This document shows, in pieces, positions 25,532 through 33,995 of a stretch of 38,508 bases of DNA (position 1 is the stretch's first letter; each line of letters starts with the position of its first letter). The position numbers were made by a program, and so were the translations under genes. The stretch is from Bacteroidota bacterium (GTDB taxonomy: Bacteria > Bacteroidota > Bacteroidia > Chitinophagales > Chitinophagaceae). The stretch is taken from NCBI GenBank assembly GCA_018268055.1, contig JAFDXF010000046.1:1-38508 (forward strand), given 5' to 3'. The notes under the pieces are model-generated. The model worked only from the letters and a program-made list of their open reading frames with translations. It did not search any database and was not told where the DNA came from.

Positions 25532-26212
25532 ATGTCTAAAAATCCGAAGGATTTCAAAGTGCTGTTTTTAAGAAAAAAGGATAATGAATATGCTCAACGA
25601 GCAGAAAATTTTATTCGAAACCACTTCCCAAATACATTGATTTTTTCAGGTAGCAGAAAAGATAAATTACCTCCGGAGGTTTTGAACTGGCAAGGCGATC
25701 TGATAATCTCTTTCATCTCCTCTTGGATTTATCCGCAATCACTTTTGGGCAATGCTACTTTTGCAGCAATTAATTTTCATCCCGGCAGCCCTGAATATCC
25801 CGGTACGGGCTGTACCAATTTTGCTGTGTATGAAGGTGCAAAGGAATATGGAATTACTTGTCATCTGATGAACGCAACTGTTGATAGCGGAAGTATTATT
25901 CAAGTGAAACGTTTTCCAATTGATGAAAAGGATTCAGTTTATACTATTACACAAAACTGCTACCGCCTCATCGAAGAAAGTTTTTATGAAATAATGAATA
26001 AGATATTGAGTGGCGAGCCATTGCCCTCAAGTGTTGAAACGTGGAAAAGAAAACCTTTTACCAGAAAACAATTAGACGACCTTTGTTACATAAGACCGGA
26101 AATGAGTGAAGAGGAAATTAAAAAAAGAATTAAAGCGACGACTTACAAAACACCTTGGGCATTTACCAAAATAGGTGAACATATTTTTAAATTACAATCT
26201 GAAAATATTTAA
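25532..26212 (+). CDS. Formyltransferase-fold protein (third, sugar N-formyltransferase candidate)
   Basis: A 226 aa protein with the formyl_trans_N fold. The catalytic trio is N81 and H83 in INFHPGSPEYPGTG, and D118 in TVDSGSII. GDLIISFISSWIYP is the strand before the active site. It lacks an OB-fold domain, so it is unlikely to be the housekeeping methionyl-tRNA enzyme. It heads a run with a 6-dehydrogenase, an SDR and a 4-aminotransferase-type enzyme, matching the functions fused in ArnA plus ArnB. N-formylation of a UDP-4-amino sugar is therefore the best guess. Its stop overlaps the next ATG by one base (TAATG). Confidence 0.8.
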   Translation: MSKNPKDFKVLFLRKKDNEYAQRAENFIRNHFPNTLIFSGSRKDKLPPEVLNWQGDLIISFISSWIYPQSLLGNATFAAINFHPGSPEYPGTGCTNFAVYEGAKEYGITCHLMNATVDSGSIIQVKRFPIDEKDSVYTITQNCYRLIEESFYEIMNKILSGEPLPSSVETWKRKPFTRKQLDDLCYIRPEMSEEEIKKRIKATTYKTPWAFTKIGEHIFKLQSENI

Positions 26213-27726
26213 TGGAAACAAAGACGATGAATCATATTTCTAAAAGCCCTATTTCAGGAAAAGAATATGCCATACCCGAAGTGAAAGATGATAAAGCAGG
26301 TATCGATGCATACATTGCACAACATCCTGATAAGAAAGTAGTCGTGGTGCAGGGGCTTGGCTTCGTGGGCTCTGTGATGGCATTAGTAGTAGCTAATGCA
26401 TTGACAGAAGAATATGCAGTAATGGGTATTGATTTGCCAACTCCTGCTTCTTATTGGAAAATTCGTTCTATTAACGAAGGTGTGTTTCCGGTGATCGCAA
26501 GCGATCCAAAGATTGAACAGTATTATCAAAATGCATTACATAAAAAAAACTACTACGCTACTTATGATAGTTATGCATACAGCAAAGCTGATGTGATAGT
26601 AGTGGACATCAACTTGGACGTACAAAAGAAATCAACTGCAAATAAAGATTTAGAAGGATACAATGTTGATCTTACTCCTTTTAAAAAAGCAATTGAAGCG
26701 ATTGGAAATTATTGCAAAGAAGATGTTTTAGTATTGGTAGAAACAACAGTGCCACCGGGTACTTCATTGAAAGTAGTGCGACCAATTTTAGAAAATGCTT
26801 TAGCGAAAAGAGGACTGACTAAAGATAAATTAAAAGTGGGGCATTCCTATGAACGTGTGATGCCCGGACCAAAATACATAGACTCTATTCAAAATTTTTA
26901 TAGAGTATTTGCCGGAACGGATGAAAAAAGCACCGAAGCAGTTGAAAGTTTTTTACGCACAGTTATCAGAACAGACGAATATCCATTGACGAAATTAGGC
27001 AATACCAATGCAACAGAAATGGCAAAGGTTTTAGAAAATTCTTTTCGTGCAATGAATATTGCCTTCATGGTAGAGTGGAGTCGATTTGCAGAAGAAGCAG
27101 GTGTAGATATTTACGAAGTAGTGAACGCCATTCGTATGCGGCCAACTCATAAAAATATAATGCTTCCCGGTTTGGGTGTGGGCGGGTATTGCCTTACCAA
27201 AGATCCATTGTTGGCAAGTTGGGCACGAATGAATTTATTCGGTAGTGAAGAAAAATTAGGTCAAAGCGAAAAAGGTGTACACATCAATGACAAGATGCCT
27301 TTGTATGCTTTTGAATATTTGCAATCACAATACAAAGAGCCATTAGAAAATAAAAAAGTTTTACTGCTTGGTGTCAGTTATTTGAACGATGTGGGCGATA
27401 CTCGTTATACACCCGTAGAAGGATTTTATGATCAATTGGAATTGGAAAACTGTGCAGTCACACTCCACGATCCACATGTTAAGTATTGGGAAGAAAAAGA
27501 TATTTGGGTAAATCAAGATTTGAACGAGCTATTGAAAACAGATTATGATTTGATTGTGATTACAACGGGGCATAAAGATTATAGAAATAATAAATTTTTA
27601 TTGGAAGTAATAAAAAATAAGCCTGCTTGTTTTGTTTACGATACCATCGGCGTATTGACCAATGAGGAAATAAAATATTTAGGAGAGAAACATATCGTAA
27701 AAGTTGTTGGCAGAGGCGACCTTTAA
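26212..27726 (+). CDS. UDP-sugar 6-dehydrogenase (WecC/WbpA/TviB type)
   Basis: A 504 aa UDP-glucose/GDP-mannose dehydrogenase family protein that oxidises C6 of a UDP-sugar to the uronic acid with two NAD+. It has GLGFVG (48-53), VETTVPPGT (176-184), ERVMPG (214-219) and the catalytic C327 in GVGGYCLTKDP. ERV-PG, rather than the EFLREG of UDP-glucose dehydrogenases, points to a UDP-N-acetylhexosamine substrate. An extra stretch of about 40 residues precedes the Rossmann fold, making it longer than usual (about 430). The start is ATG 26212, with an alternative at 26227. The product could be consumed by the WlbA-like enzyme or by the SDR directly downstream. Confidence 0.85.
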   Translation: METKTMNHISKSPISGKEYAIPEVKDDKAGIDAYIAQHPDKKVVVVQGLGFVGSVMALVVANALTEEYAVMGIDLPTPASYWKIRSINEGVFPVIASDPKIEQYYQNALHKKNYYATYDSYAYSKADVIVVDINLDVQKKSTANKDLEGYNVDLTPFKKAIEAIGNYCKEDVLVLVETTVPPGTSLKVVRPILENALAKRGLTKDKLKVGHSYERVMPGPKYIDSIQNFYRVFAGTDEKSTEAVESFLRTVIRTDEYPLTKLGNTNATEMAKVLENSFRAMNIAFMVEWSRFAEEAGVDIYEVVNAIRMRPTHKNIMLPGLGVGGYCLTKDPLLASWARMNLFGSEEKLGQSEKGVHINDKMPLYAFEYLQSQYKEPLENKKVLLLGVSYLNDVGDTRYTPVEGFYDQLELENCAVTLHDPHVKYWEEKDIWVNQDLNELLKTDYDLIVITTGHKDYRNNKFLLEVIKNKPACFVYDTIGVLTNEEIKYLGEKHIVKVVGRGDL

Positions 27727-27761
27727 TTTTGTAGAATAAAAACTATTTTAATAAAAGCATA

Positions 27762-28757
27762 ATGAGTAAAAACGTTTTGTTATTAGGCGGTGCAGGGTTT
27801 ATTGGTTTTAATATTGCCAAATATCTTGCAGAGAATAGAGATTATAAATTGACCATTGCAGATAATTTTGCAAGAGGCAAACAAGATGAACATTTCACAG
27901 AATTAGTACAGAAACACAATATCAAAGTGGTAGCAGGAGATTATACAGATCCTAATACTTTTAATCAATTGGATAATGAGTACGATCAGGTTTATATGCT
28001 TGCATCAGTAGTAGGCGTGGATAATGCAAACTCTATTCCACATGAAATTATTCGCATCAACACGGCTTTAATTTTTAATACATTGGAGTGGGTTAGAAAA
28101 AATAAAATCGGAAAAGTTTTATTTACTTCTACCAGTGAGTGTTATGCAGGCACTATTGAAGCTTTCGGCTACACAACGCCTACGCCTGAAGAAGTTCCAT
28201 TGTGTATTCAAGAAATTGGTCATCCACGTTTCACTTATGCCGTTACAAAAATGTTGGGCGAATCCGGATTTTTAAATTATGCTCGAATACTTGGGTTTGA
28301 AACAACAATAGTTCGCTATCACAATGTGTATGGCCCGCGAATGGGTTTCAAACATGTGATACCACACTTAGTAGTTCGCTATCGCAAAAATGAAAATCCG
28401 TTTAAAGTATATGGTCATGATCAGACCAGAGCATTTTGCTATATTGATGATGCGGTAATGGGCACTGTGTTGGCAATGGAACAACCGAATACGAACGGGC
28501 AAATTTATCATATCGGTACGCAAGATGAAATTTCTATTGGTGAATTGATTCATTATGCAGGCGAGTTGATGGGCTTCAATGGTGAATTTGAAAATGCACC
28601 AACTTATCCCGGCTCTGTAAGTCGTCGCTGCCCGGACATTACCAAGGCAAAAACACAATTAGGCTTTGAGCCAAAAGTAATGTGGAAAGAAGGTTTGAAA
28701 ACCACAATCGACTGGTACAATCAATATCTTGAATCAGGAAAATTAGTATATGAGTAA
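27762..28757 (+). CDS. Extended SDR, nucleotide-sugar decarboxylase or epimerase
   Basis: A 331 aa extended SDR with GGAGFIG (9-15), STSECY (123-128) and Y159-x3-K163 in YAVTK. The Glu126 following the active-site serine and R288/R289 in SRRCPDI occupy the places where ArnA and UXS decarboxylases use Glu and Arg, so a decarboxylase acting on the uronic acid from the upstream dehydrogenase is plausible. An unusual insert between STSE and YxxxK (about residues 130-158, with FGYTTPTPEEVPLCIQE) resembles the longer loop of ArnA. A 4-epimerase remains possible. Eight bases overlap the following aminotransferase gene. Confidence 0.75.
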   Translation: MSKNVLLLGGAGFIGFNIAKYLAENRDYKLTIADNFARGKQDEHFTELVQKHNIKVVAGDYTDPNTFNQLDNEYDQVYMLASVVGVDNANSIPHEIIRINTALIFNTLEWVRKNKIGKVLFTSTSECYAGTIEAFGYTTPTPEEVPLCIQEIGHPRFTYAVTKMLGESGFLNYARILGFETTIVRYHNVYGPRMGFKHVIPHLVVRYRKNENPFKVYGHDQTRAFCYIDDAVMGTVLAMEQPNTNGQIYHIGTQDEISIGELIHYAGELMGFNGEFENAPTYPGSVSRRCPDITKAKTQLGFEPKVMWKEGLKTTIDWYNQYLESGKLVYE

Positions 28758-29898
28758 CGAAAAATTTATTCCGCTCAGTGTGCCCAATATGGCAGGCAAT
28801 GAATGGAAGTATGTAAAAGATTGTTTGGATACAGGATGGATTTCATCCGTTGGCTCTTATGTTACTCAGTTTGAGCAAATGGTAGCCGACTTTGCAGGAG
28901 CAAAATACGGTGTCGCTGCAGTAAACGGAACGGCTGCTTTGCATATTTCTCTTTTATTAAGTGGTGTGAAGCAAAATGATTATGTGATTTTGCCCAACTT
29001 AACTTTCGTAGCATCAGCCAACTCAATAAAATATTTAGGAGCAGAACCATTATTGATAGATGCAGATCCTAACCTTTGGCAAATGGATTTGGATTTGTTG
29101 GAAGAGTTTTTAGCGCAGCATACAGAAACGCAAGAAAATTATTTGGTCTATAAAAAAGACGGCAGACGTATTGGCGCAATCATGCCGGTACATATACTTG
29201 GCAATATGTGCGATATGGATCGCTTTCTTTCTATTGTAGAAAAATATCCTCTACCGATTGTAGAAGATGCAACGGAAGCATTGGGCTCAACTTATAAAGG
29301 AAAGAGCGCCGGAACTTTCAGCCCGCTCGCCTGTTTTAGTTTTAATGGAAATAAAATTATTTCTACCGGAGGCGGCGGTGTGATTGTAACCAATGATGAA
29401 TCACTTGCAAAACATGCAAAGCATTTAACAACAACCGCCAAAGCAAGCCCCGATGAATATTACCATGATGAAGTGGGATACAATTATAGGTTGGTAAATG
29501 TGCTTGCGGCTATTGGCGTAGCACAAATGGAATTATTGCCTTCGTTTATAAAAAGGAAAAAAGAATGTGTAGCTTTTTATAAAAATGAATTAACCGGTGT
29601 TGGTGATATTCGTTTTCAGAAGGAGCTGTATGATGTGCAAACGAACGGGTGGTTGTTTACGATTCAAACAGATAAACAGCAGCAATTATTAGATCATTTG
29701 AATAAAAATAAAATTTTGAGCCGCAGATTTTGGATGCCGATGAATAAATTGCCGATGTACAAAGATTGTGTGTATGTCAGCAAGAATGATAGCTCAGATT
29801 ATATTTACAACACTTGTCTGAGTATTCCAAGTTCTACCAGCATAACGGATGAAGAGTTGGCTATTGTCGTTAAAGAAATTAAAGAAGCTATCGGATAG
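28750..29898 (+). CDS. LegC/ArnB-type nucleotide-sugar 4-aminotransferase
   Basis: A 382 aa DegT-family PLP enzyme. The N-terminal FIPLSVPNMAGNEWKYVKD and WISSVGSYVTQFE are characteristic of the LegC subgroup, which aminates UDP-4-keto sugars. VEDATEALGS (171-180) contains the PLP-nitrogen aspartate and K202 in FSFNGNKIISTGGGG is the Schiff-base lysine. Typical LegC partners (4,6-dehydratase, sialic-acid-type synthase) are absent. Instead it overlaps a decarboxylase-like SDR, so its substrate may be the 4-keto-pentose or 4-keto sugar made there, as ArnB uses UDP-4-keto-arabinose. The PglD-like enzyme and the formyltransferase at 25532 are candidate acylators of its amino product. Confidence 0.83.
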   Translation: MSNEKFIPLSVPNMAGNEWKYVKDCLDTGWISSVGSYVTQFEQMVADFAGAKYGVAAVNGTAALHISLLLSGVKQNDYVILPNLTFVASANSIKYLGAEPLLIDADPNLWQMDLDLLEEFLAQHTETQENYLVYKKDGRRIGAIMPVHILGNMCDMDRFLSIVEKYPLPIVEDATEALGSTYKGKSAGTFSPLACFSFNGNKIISTGGGGVIVTNDESLAKHAKHLTTTAKASPDEYYHDEVGYNYRLVNVLAAIGVAQMELLPSFIKRKKECVAFYKNELTGVGDIRFQKELYDVQTNGWLFTIQTDKQQQLLDHLNKNKILSRRFWMPMNKLPMYKDCVYVSKNDSSDYIYNTCLSIPSSTSITDEELAIVVKEIKEAIG

Positions 29899-29901
29899 AT
29901 T

Positions 29902-30567
29902 ATGTACAAACACATCAAACGCTTTTTAGATATCATCTTATCATTCATCGCATTGATAATTTTATTGCCCATTTTTATTCCGGTAATTATATTATTGTTA
30001 TTGACCGGCGAGCATGAAGTGTTTTATCGACAAGACAGAGTGGGCTATAAAAATAAAATATTTCGTATTTGGAAATTTGCCACAATGCTGAAGAACAGCC
30101 CCAATATGGGTGATGGAGATATTACCAAAAGAGGAGATCCTAGAATTACATCTTTTGGAAAATTTTTAAGACAAAGCAAAATCAATGAACTGCCACAGTT
30201 AATTAATATATTGATAGGCGATATGTCATTCGTGGGACCAAGGCCATTGATGAAAGTAGGCTTTGACCGATACTCAGATGAGTTGAAAAGCAAAGTGTAT
30301 AATGTCATCCCCGGCCTTACCGGAATCGGCTCTATTGTATTCAGAGATGAAGAATTAGTTATTACACAAAGTAAATTACCTCCGCAAGAAACTTATCGCA
30401 CCATGATATTGCCCTATAAAGGCGCTTTAGAAATCTGGTATCAGCAGCATCGCAGTTTTTATACCGATTTTATGATATTGTTTCTTACGGCATGGTACAT
30501 TGTGTTTCCCAAAAGCGATTTAGTAAATAAAGTTTTTCCCTCATTGCCTAAGCGAGAATTGTATTGA
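29902..30567 (+). CDS. Monotopic phosphoglycosyl transferase (PglC/WcaJ C-terminal type)
   Basis: A 221 aa initiating enzyme that moves a sugar-1-phosphate from a UDP-sugar to undecaprenyl phosphate. It has the re-entrant N-terminal hydrophobic helix (residues 8-35), KRGDPRITSFGKFLRQSKIN and GDMSFVGPRPLM. The family nucleophile pair is Asp-Glu before LPQ; here it is Asn95-Glu96 (INELPQL, codon AAT at 30184-30186). The enzyme may be altered in mechanism or inactive, or this may be a natural variant. Small single-domain form like PglC, without the WcaJ N-terminal membrane part. It follows the aminotransferase after 3 bp, suggesting that sugar is what it loads. Confidence 0.85.
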   Translation: MYKHIKRFLDIILSFIALIILLPIFIPVIILLLLTGEHEVFYRQDRVGYKNKIFRIWKFATMLKNSPNMGDGDITKRGDPRITSFGKFLRQSKINELPQLINILIGDMSFVGPRPLMKVGFDRYSDELKSKVYNVIPGLTGIGSIVFRDEELVITQSKLPPQETYRTMILPYKGALEIWYQQHRSFYTDFMILFLTAWYIVFPKSDLVNKVFPSLPKRELY

Positions 30568-30586
30568 AAAAATTCGGGTAACTTAG
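30559..30586 (+). promoter_or_regulatory. Candidate promoter of the phosphatase gene
   Basis: TTG (30559-30561) and TAACTTAG (30579-30586) are separated by 17 bp, close to the Bacteroidota TTTG/TAnnTTTG arrangement, with the ATG 14 bp after the second element. It overlaps the 3' end of the phosphoglycosyl transferase gene. Weak match. Confidence 0.3.
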
Positions 30587-30599
30587 CATCGCAAATTAT

Positions 30600-31346
30600 A
30601 TGTTTAAACTTTTTTCAAAGTCAAAAGAACGTTCATCAGAACAAACAAGTTTCGGTATTGTAGCTACTGATATGCACTCGCATTTGCTACCCGGAATTGA
30701 TGATGGCTCACAAAACATGGAGACTACAGTGCAGTTGATAAAAGGCATGATGGAAAAAGGGTTTACAAAATTTATCACTACACCGCATATAATGTGGGAG
30801 ATGTATCAAAACACTCCCGATATCATCAATCAAAAATTAGATTTAGTAAGGGAGCGTTTGAAAGTAGAAAACATTGATGTAGAAATAAATGCTGCTGCAG
30901 AATATTTTTTGGATGATTATGTAGCGGGCTTGTTAAGTAAAGGCGAAAAATTACTGACCGTCAAAGACAATATGGTTTTGTCCGAGTTTTCATTGGCATC
31001 TGCACCACATGGATTAAAAGAAATTTTATTTGAAATGCAGATGCAAGGCTATCAGCCTATCATTGCACACCCGGAGCGATATATGTATCTCGAGCGAAAT
31101 AAAGAATTTTATGAAGAGCTAAAAGATATTGGCTGTTATTTTCAACTTAATCTCTTATCGCTTGCCGGTCATTATGGTAAAACAGCGCAAGACTTAGCAC
31201 TACATTTAATGAAGAAGGAGTATTATGATTTTGTAGGTACTGACCTGCACCACTTTCGTCATTTAGACGGCCTTGATCACCCTTCTATAAATGCACACCT
31301 GATTAAATTGTTTGCTTCAGGAAAAATTAAAAACGCTACACTCTGA
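30600..31346 (+). CDS. PHP-type protein tyrosine phosphatase (CpsB/CapC/YwqE family)
   Basis: A 248 aa metal-dependent phosphatase of the PHP superfamily. DMHSHLLPGIDDGS (24-37) is the signature, followed by TTPHIMWEMYQNT, IIAHPERYMYL and VGTDLHHFRH, which complete the three-metal site. CpsB/YwqE enzymes dephosphorylate the tyrosine-rich tail of the polysaccharide co-polymerase kinase (Wzc/CapB) and so regulate chain length. No kinase gene is in the window. Last plus-strand gene of the polysaccharide region; it converges on the minus-strand gene at 31355 with only 8 bp between stops. Confidence 0.9.
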   Translation: MFKLFSKSKERSSEQTSFGIVATDMHSHLLPGIDDGSQNMETTVQLIKGMMEKGFTKFITTPHIMWEMYQNTPDIINQKLDLVRERLKVENIDVEINAAAEYFLDDYVAGLLSKGEKLLTVKDNMVLSEFSLASAPHGLKEILFEMQMQGYQPIIAHPERYMYLERNKEFYEELKDIGCYFQLNLLSLAGHYGKTAQDLALHLMKKEYYDFVGTDLHHFRHLDGLDHPSINAHLIKLFASGKIKNATL

Positions 31347-31354
31347 TCATTAGA

Positions 31355-31795
31355 TTATTGATCCGGGTCCAATTGCATAAACTCTCTTTTCACTGCTTTC
31401 AGCATACTGAATAATTGTGCCACTTGAATAAGCAATAATACAACTAAGGCAAGTAATACATACCAAGGTAGTGTTATGGCTTTAAAAGATGCAGTATCAG
31501 ATACAAACTTTTCGTTATAAATTTTGGTAAGTGCTGAACCAAAAACCATTCCTACCAATAAAAATGAGAGTAGCGAAAAGACAACTTTCAAAAACATAAT
31601 ACGCATAGTGGAATAACCCACTTTAAAATTTTCAAGTATTGCAGCCGGAATAATCAGCACCAGCGAAATCCAACTCCAATTTTTATTAAACCATGCATCA
31701 CTCAGAGTCAGGTTTAAAATCATAAGCAACAAAATAGAAGCTAATCCCCAAGGGAAGATTAAAAATGATGAAGGTTTGCCGGGTTTTATGGCCAT
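31355..31795 (-). CDS. Unknown four-helix membrane protein
   Basis: A 146 aa hydrophobic protein with about four predicted membrane segments (roughly residues 12-30, 40-54, 66-88 and 108-132) and a short charged C-terminus (KAVKREFMQLDPDQ). I recognise no domain. It is the only protein gene read leftwards between 1 and 37643 and is divergent from the two-component system; its promoter must lie in the 183 bp gap shared with the response regulator. That gap has T-rich stretches and the direct repeat at 31931-31951. A housekeeping inner-membrane protein is likely, but no function is claimed. Confidence 0.75.
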   Translation of the reverse strand: MAIKPGKPSSFLIFPWGLASILLLMILNLTLSDAWFNKNWSWISLVLIIPAAILENFKVGYSTMRIMFLKVVFSLLSFLLVGMVFGSALTKIYNEKFVSDTASFKAITLPWYVLLALVVLLLIQVAQLFSMLKAVKREFMQLDPDQ

Positions 31796-31930
31796 AGTTT
31801 TGATTTTTATTGAAGTAAGATAATGTTTTTTTTAAAAATCAGTTTGAATTAGTAGAACTTTACAGTAAAAAAAATAGAGTACATCATTCCTTATTCTCAT
31901 TCAATGTAAATTATCCTTTTGAGTAACTCT

Positions 31931-31951
31931 ATTCAGATTTTATTCAGATTT
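31931..31951 (+). promoter_or_regulatory. Direct repeat ATTCAGATTT x2, likely response-regulator box
   Basis: ATTCAGATTT occurs at 31931-31940 and again at 31942-31951, an exact 11-bp period. OmpR/PhoB-type regulators bind tandem half-sites spaced by one helical turn, and the repeat lies 28 bp before the start of such a regulator. Autoregulation is the natural reading. Confidence 0.6.
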
Positions 31952-31978
31952 GTATCTGTGCTTTGTAAAAACGGCTAA

Positions 31979-32653
31979 ATGAAAGTATTAATTGTAGAAG
32001 ACGAAGAAGCGTTGAGTAAGGATATTGCCGCTTACTTAAAAACGGAGAACTATCTATGCGATACCGTAGCGAATGTTCATAGTGCTTTAGATAAAATAGA
32101 CGTTTTTGATTATGATTGTATTTTATTAGACATTACGTTGCCTGATGGAAATGGATTTAGCGTGCTTAAAGAACTGAAAGAAAATAAGAAAACAGATGGC
32201 GTGATAATTATTTCAGCCAAAAATTCAATTGATGATAGAATTGACGGACTGAATCTGGGTGCAGATGATTATTTGCCAAAACCCTTTCACCTTTCTGAAT
32301 TGAGTGCCCGCATTGCTGCCATTATAAGAAGGCGCCAATTTGCCGGAAACAATATTCTTACCTTAAATGAATTGACATTTGACACATCTGCAAAAATGGT
32401 AGCAGTACACCATGTCGGATTGGAATTTACAAGAAAAGAATATGACTTGTTGCTTTATTTAGTATCCAATAAAAATCGGGTAGTCTCTAAAAATGCTATT
32501 GCCGAACATATCAATGGTGATGATACAGACTTGTATGATAATTTTGATTTTATCTATGCACATATAAAAAACATTAAAAAGAAACTGGCAGCAGCAAAAT
32601 GTAATGATTATATAAAATCTATTTACGGAATGGGTTATAAATTTGAAATATGA
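31979..32653 (+). CDS. OmpR-family response regulator
   Basis: A 224 aa two-domain regulator. The receiver domain (1-115) has the acidic pocket D8/E9, phospho-acceptor D51 in ILLDITLPDG, S79 in IIISAK and K101 in LPKPF. The C-terminal winged helix (about 125-224) includes ELTFDTSAKMVAV, FTRKEYDLLLYL and the recognition region ending YIKSIYGMGYKFEI. It is phosphorylated by the histidine kinase encoded next, whose start overlaps its stop (ATGA). An 11-bp-period direct repeat just upstream suggests it controls its own operon, which continues to the TonB receptor. Confidence 0.93.
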   Translation: MKVLIVEDEEALSKDIAAYLKTENYLCDTVANVHSALDKIDVFDYDCILLDITLPDGNGFSVLKELKENKKTDGVIIISAKNSIDDRIDGLNLGADDYLPKPFHLSELSARIAAIIRRRQFAGNNILTLNELTFDTSAKMVAVHHVGLEFTRKEYDLLLYLVSNKNRVVSKNAIAEHINGDDTDLYDNFDFIYAHIKNIKKKLAAAKCNDYIKSIYGMGYKFEI

Positions 32654-33912
32654 AGCTGCTTCATAAATCACTTCGTTATAATATTTTCTTTGCAATCCTC
32701 GTGCTGATTATTGCAGTGCCTTTATTGTATTTCTCTATGCAGCATATTATTAAAGATGAGGCTGATGAAAGCCTATATGCACGGAAGAGCGAGCTAATGA
32801 CCCATTTTAGAAAAAAAGGTATTCAAGACACGTTGCAAAATTTTACTATACCCTGGAAAGGATTTGAATTAATGCCTGTAAATAATCATTTAGCTTTAGA
32901 TTCTATTTATACACAAGAGAAATATGACAGCCTTATTGAAGAAGTGGTGCCTTATCGGATTTTGGAGACAAATATGTTGGTTCAAGACAAACATTACAGA
33001 ATACGATTAACGGTATCTATCGTTGAAAAGGAAGAGCTGATTGAAGGAATTGTAAAAATGGCTGTAATAGTACTTGCTTGCATCATCGCCGGTTTATATT
33101 TAATCAACTGGTATGTTTCAAAAAAAATATGGAAACCATTTTATAAAATATTGCACACACTGAATCATTTCAGAGTAGATGCAGCAACAGAGATCGTTCT
33201 TCCAAAATCCGATGTGAGTGAATTCAGTGATTTGAATACGGCAATTAAGAATCTGGCGAATACAAACCTTCAGGTATATAAATCTCAAAAAGAATTTACC
33301 GAAAACGCATCGCACGAAATGCAGACACCATTGGCAATGACGCAAGCTAAAATAGACTTGTTGATGCAAACAATCCCGCTTACTGAACAACAATGTGAAT
33401 TGATAAGCGGATTGTCGTCTATAAACAGAAGAATAAGCCTCTTGAATAAAAATCTTTTACTGTTAGCTAAGTTAGACAATAATCAATTTGTTGACAGGGA
33501 GAATATTTCGGTGATAGATGTTTGTAAAAAGGTGTTGGAGCAATATAAGTTTCAAGCTGACCAAAAAAATATTGAATTAAAAACAGAATGGCAGAATGAT
33601 AGAATACTTTCTACAAATAAAATATTATTTGAAATATTATTGGGTAATTTAATGAACAATGCAATACGGCATAATCAAGAAAATGGGAAAATTGTGATTC
33701 AGGTTTTATCCAATGCAATTGTCATTGCAAATACATCATCAAATAAGGAATTAAATACAAATCAATTGTTCCGGCGCTTTCAGAAGCAATCAAACGAAAC
33801 AGGAGGTACCGGACTTGGATTAACGATTGCTAAAAAGATTGCCGACTACATGCATTGGGATTTAAAATACAATTATGTTGACACGATGCATCAATTTTCA
33901 ATTGAGTATTAA
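32650..33912 (+). CDS. Membrane sensor histidine kinase
   Basis: A 420 aa kinase with two membrane helices (about 10-29 and 136-155) bracketing a roughly 105-residue periplasmic sensor with no recognised fold. The HisKA region has the phospho-acceptor H222 in ASHEMQTPL. The ATPase domain shows GNLMNNAIRHN (N box) and GGTGLGLTIAKK (G box); the D/G1 box appears degenerate, reading VIANTSSN where DNGxG would be expected, as in some Bacteroidota kinases. The stretch between TM2 and the H box is HAMP-like. The signal is unknown; the downstream receptor suggests a metal or nutrient. Confidence 0.9.
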   Translation: MKLLHKSLRYNIFFAILVLIIAVPLLYFSMQHIIKDEADESLYARKSELMTHFRKKGIQDTLQNFTIPWKGFELMPVNNHLALDSIYTQEKYDSLIEEVVPYRILETNMLVQDKHYRIRLTVSIVEKEELIEGIVKMAVIVLACIIAGLYLINWYVSKKIWKPFYKILHTLNHFRVDAATEIVLPKSDVSEFSDLNTAIKNLANTNLQVYKSQKEFTENASHEMQTPLAMTQAKIDLLMQTIPLTEQQCELISGLSSINRRISLLNKNLLLLAKLDNNQFVDRENISVIDVCKKVLEQYKFQADQKNIELKTEWQNDRILSTNKILFEILLGNLMNNAIRHNQENGKIVIQVLSNAIVIANTSSNKELNTNQLFRRFQKQSNETGGTGLGLTIAKKIADYMHWDLKYNYVDTMHQFSIEY

Positions 33913-33995
33913 AAATTATTTTAAAAATGTTTCAATCTTCAGTTTTTGTACAGAGTTGTGTCGGAGGTTTGTGTTTCATCAAAAAAATAATAATT

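Noticed and set aside
33927..33995. Upstream start for the PepSY-like protein
   Set aside because: It would add 23 residues before a good signal peptide; ATG 33996 is far more likely.
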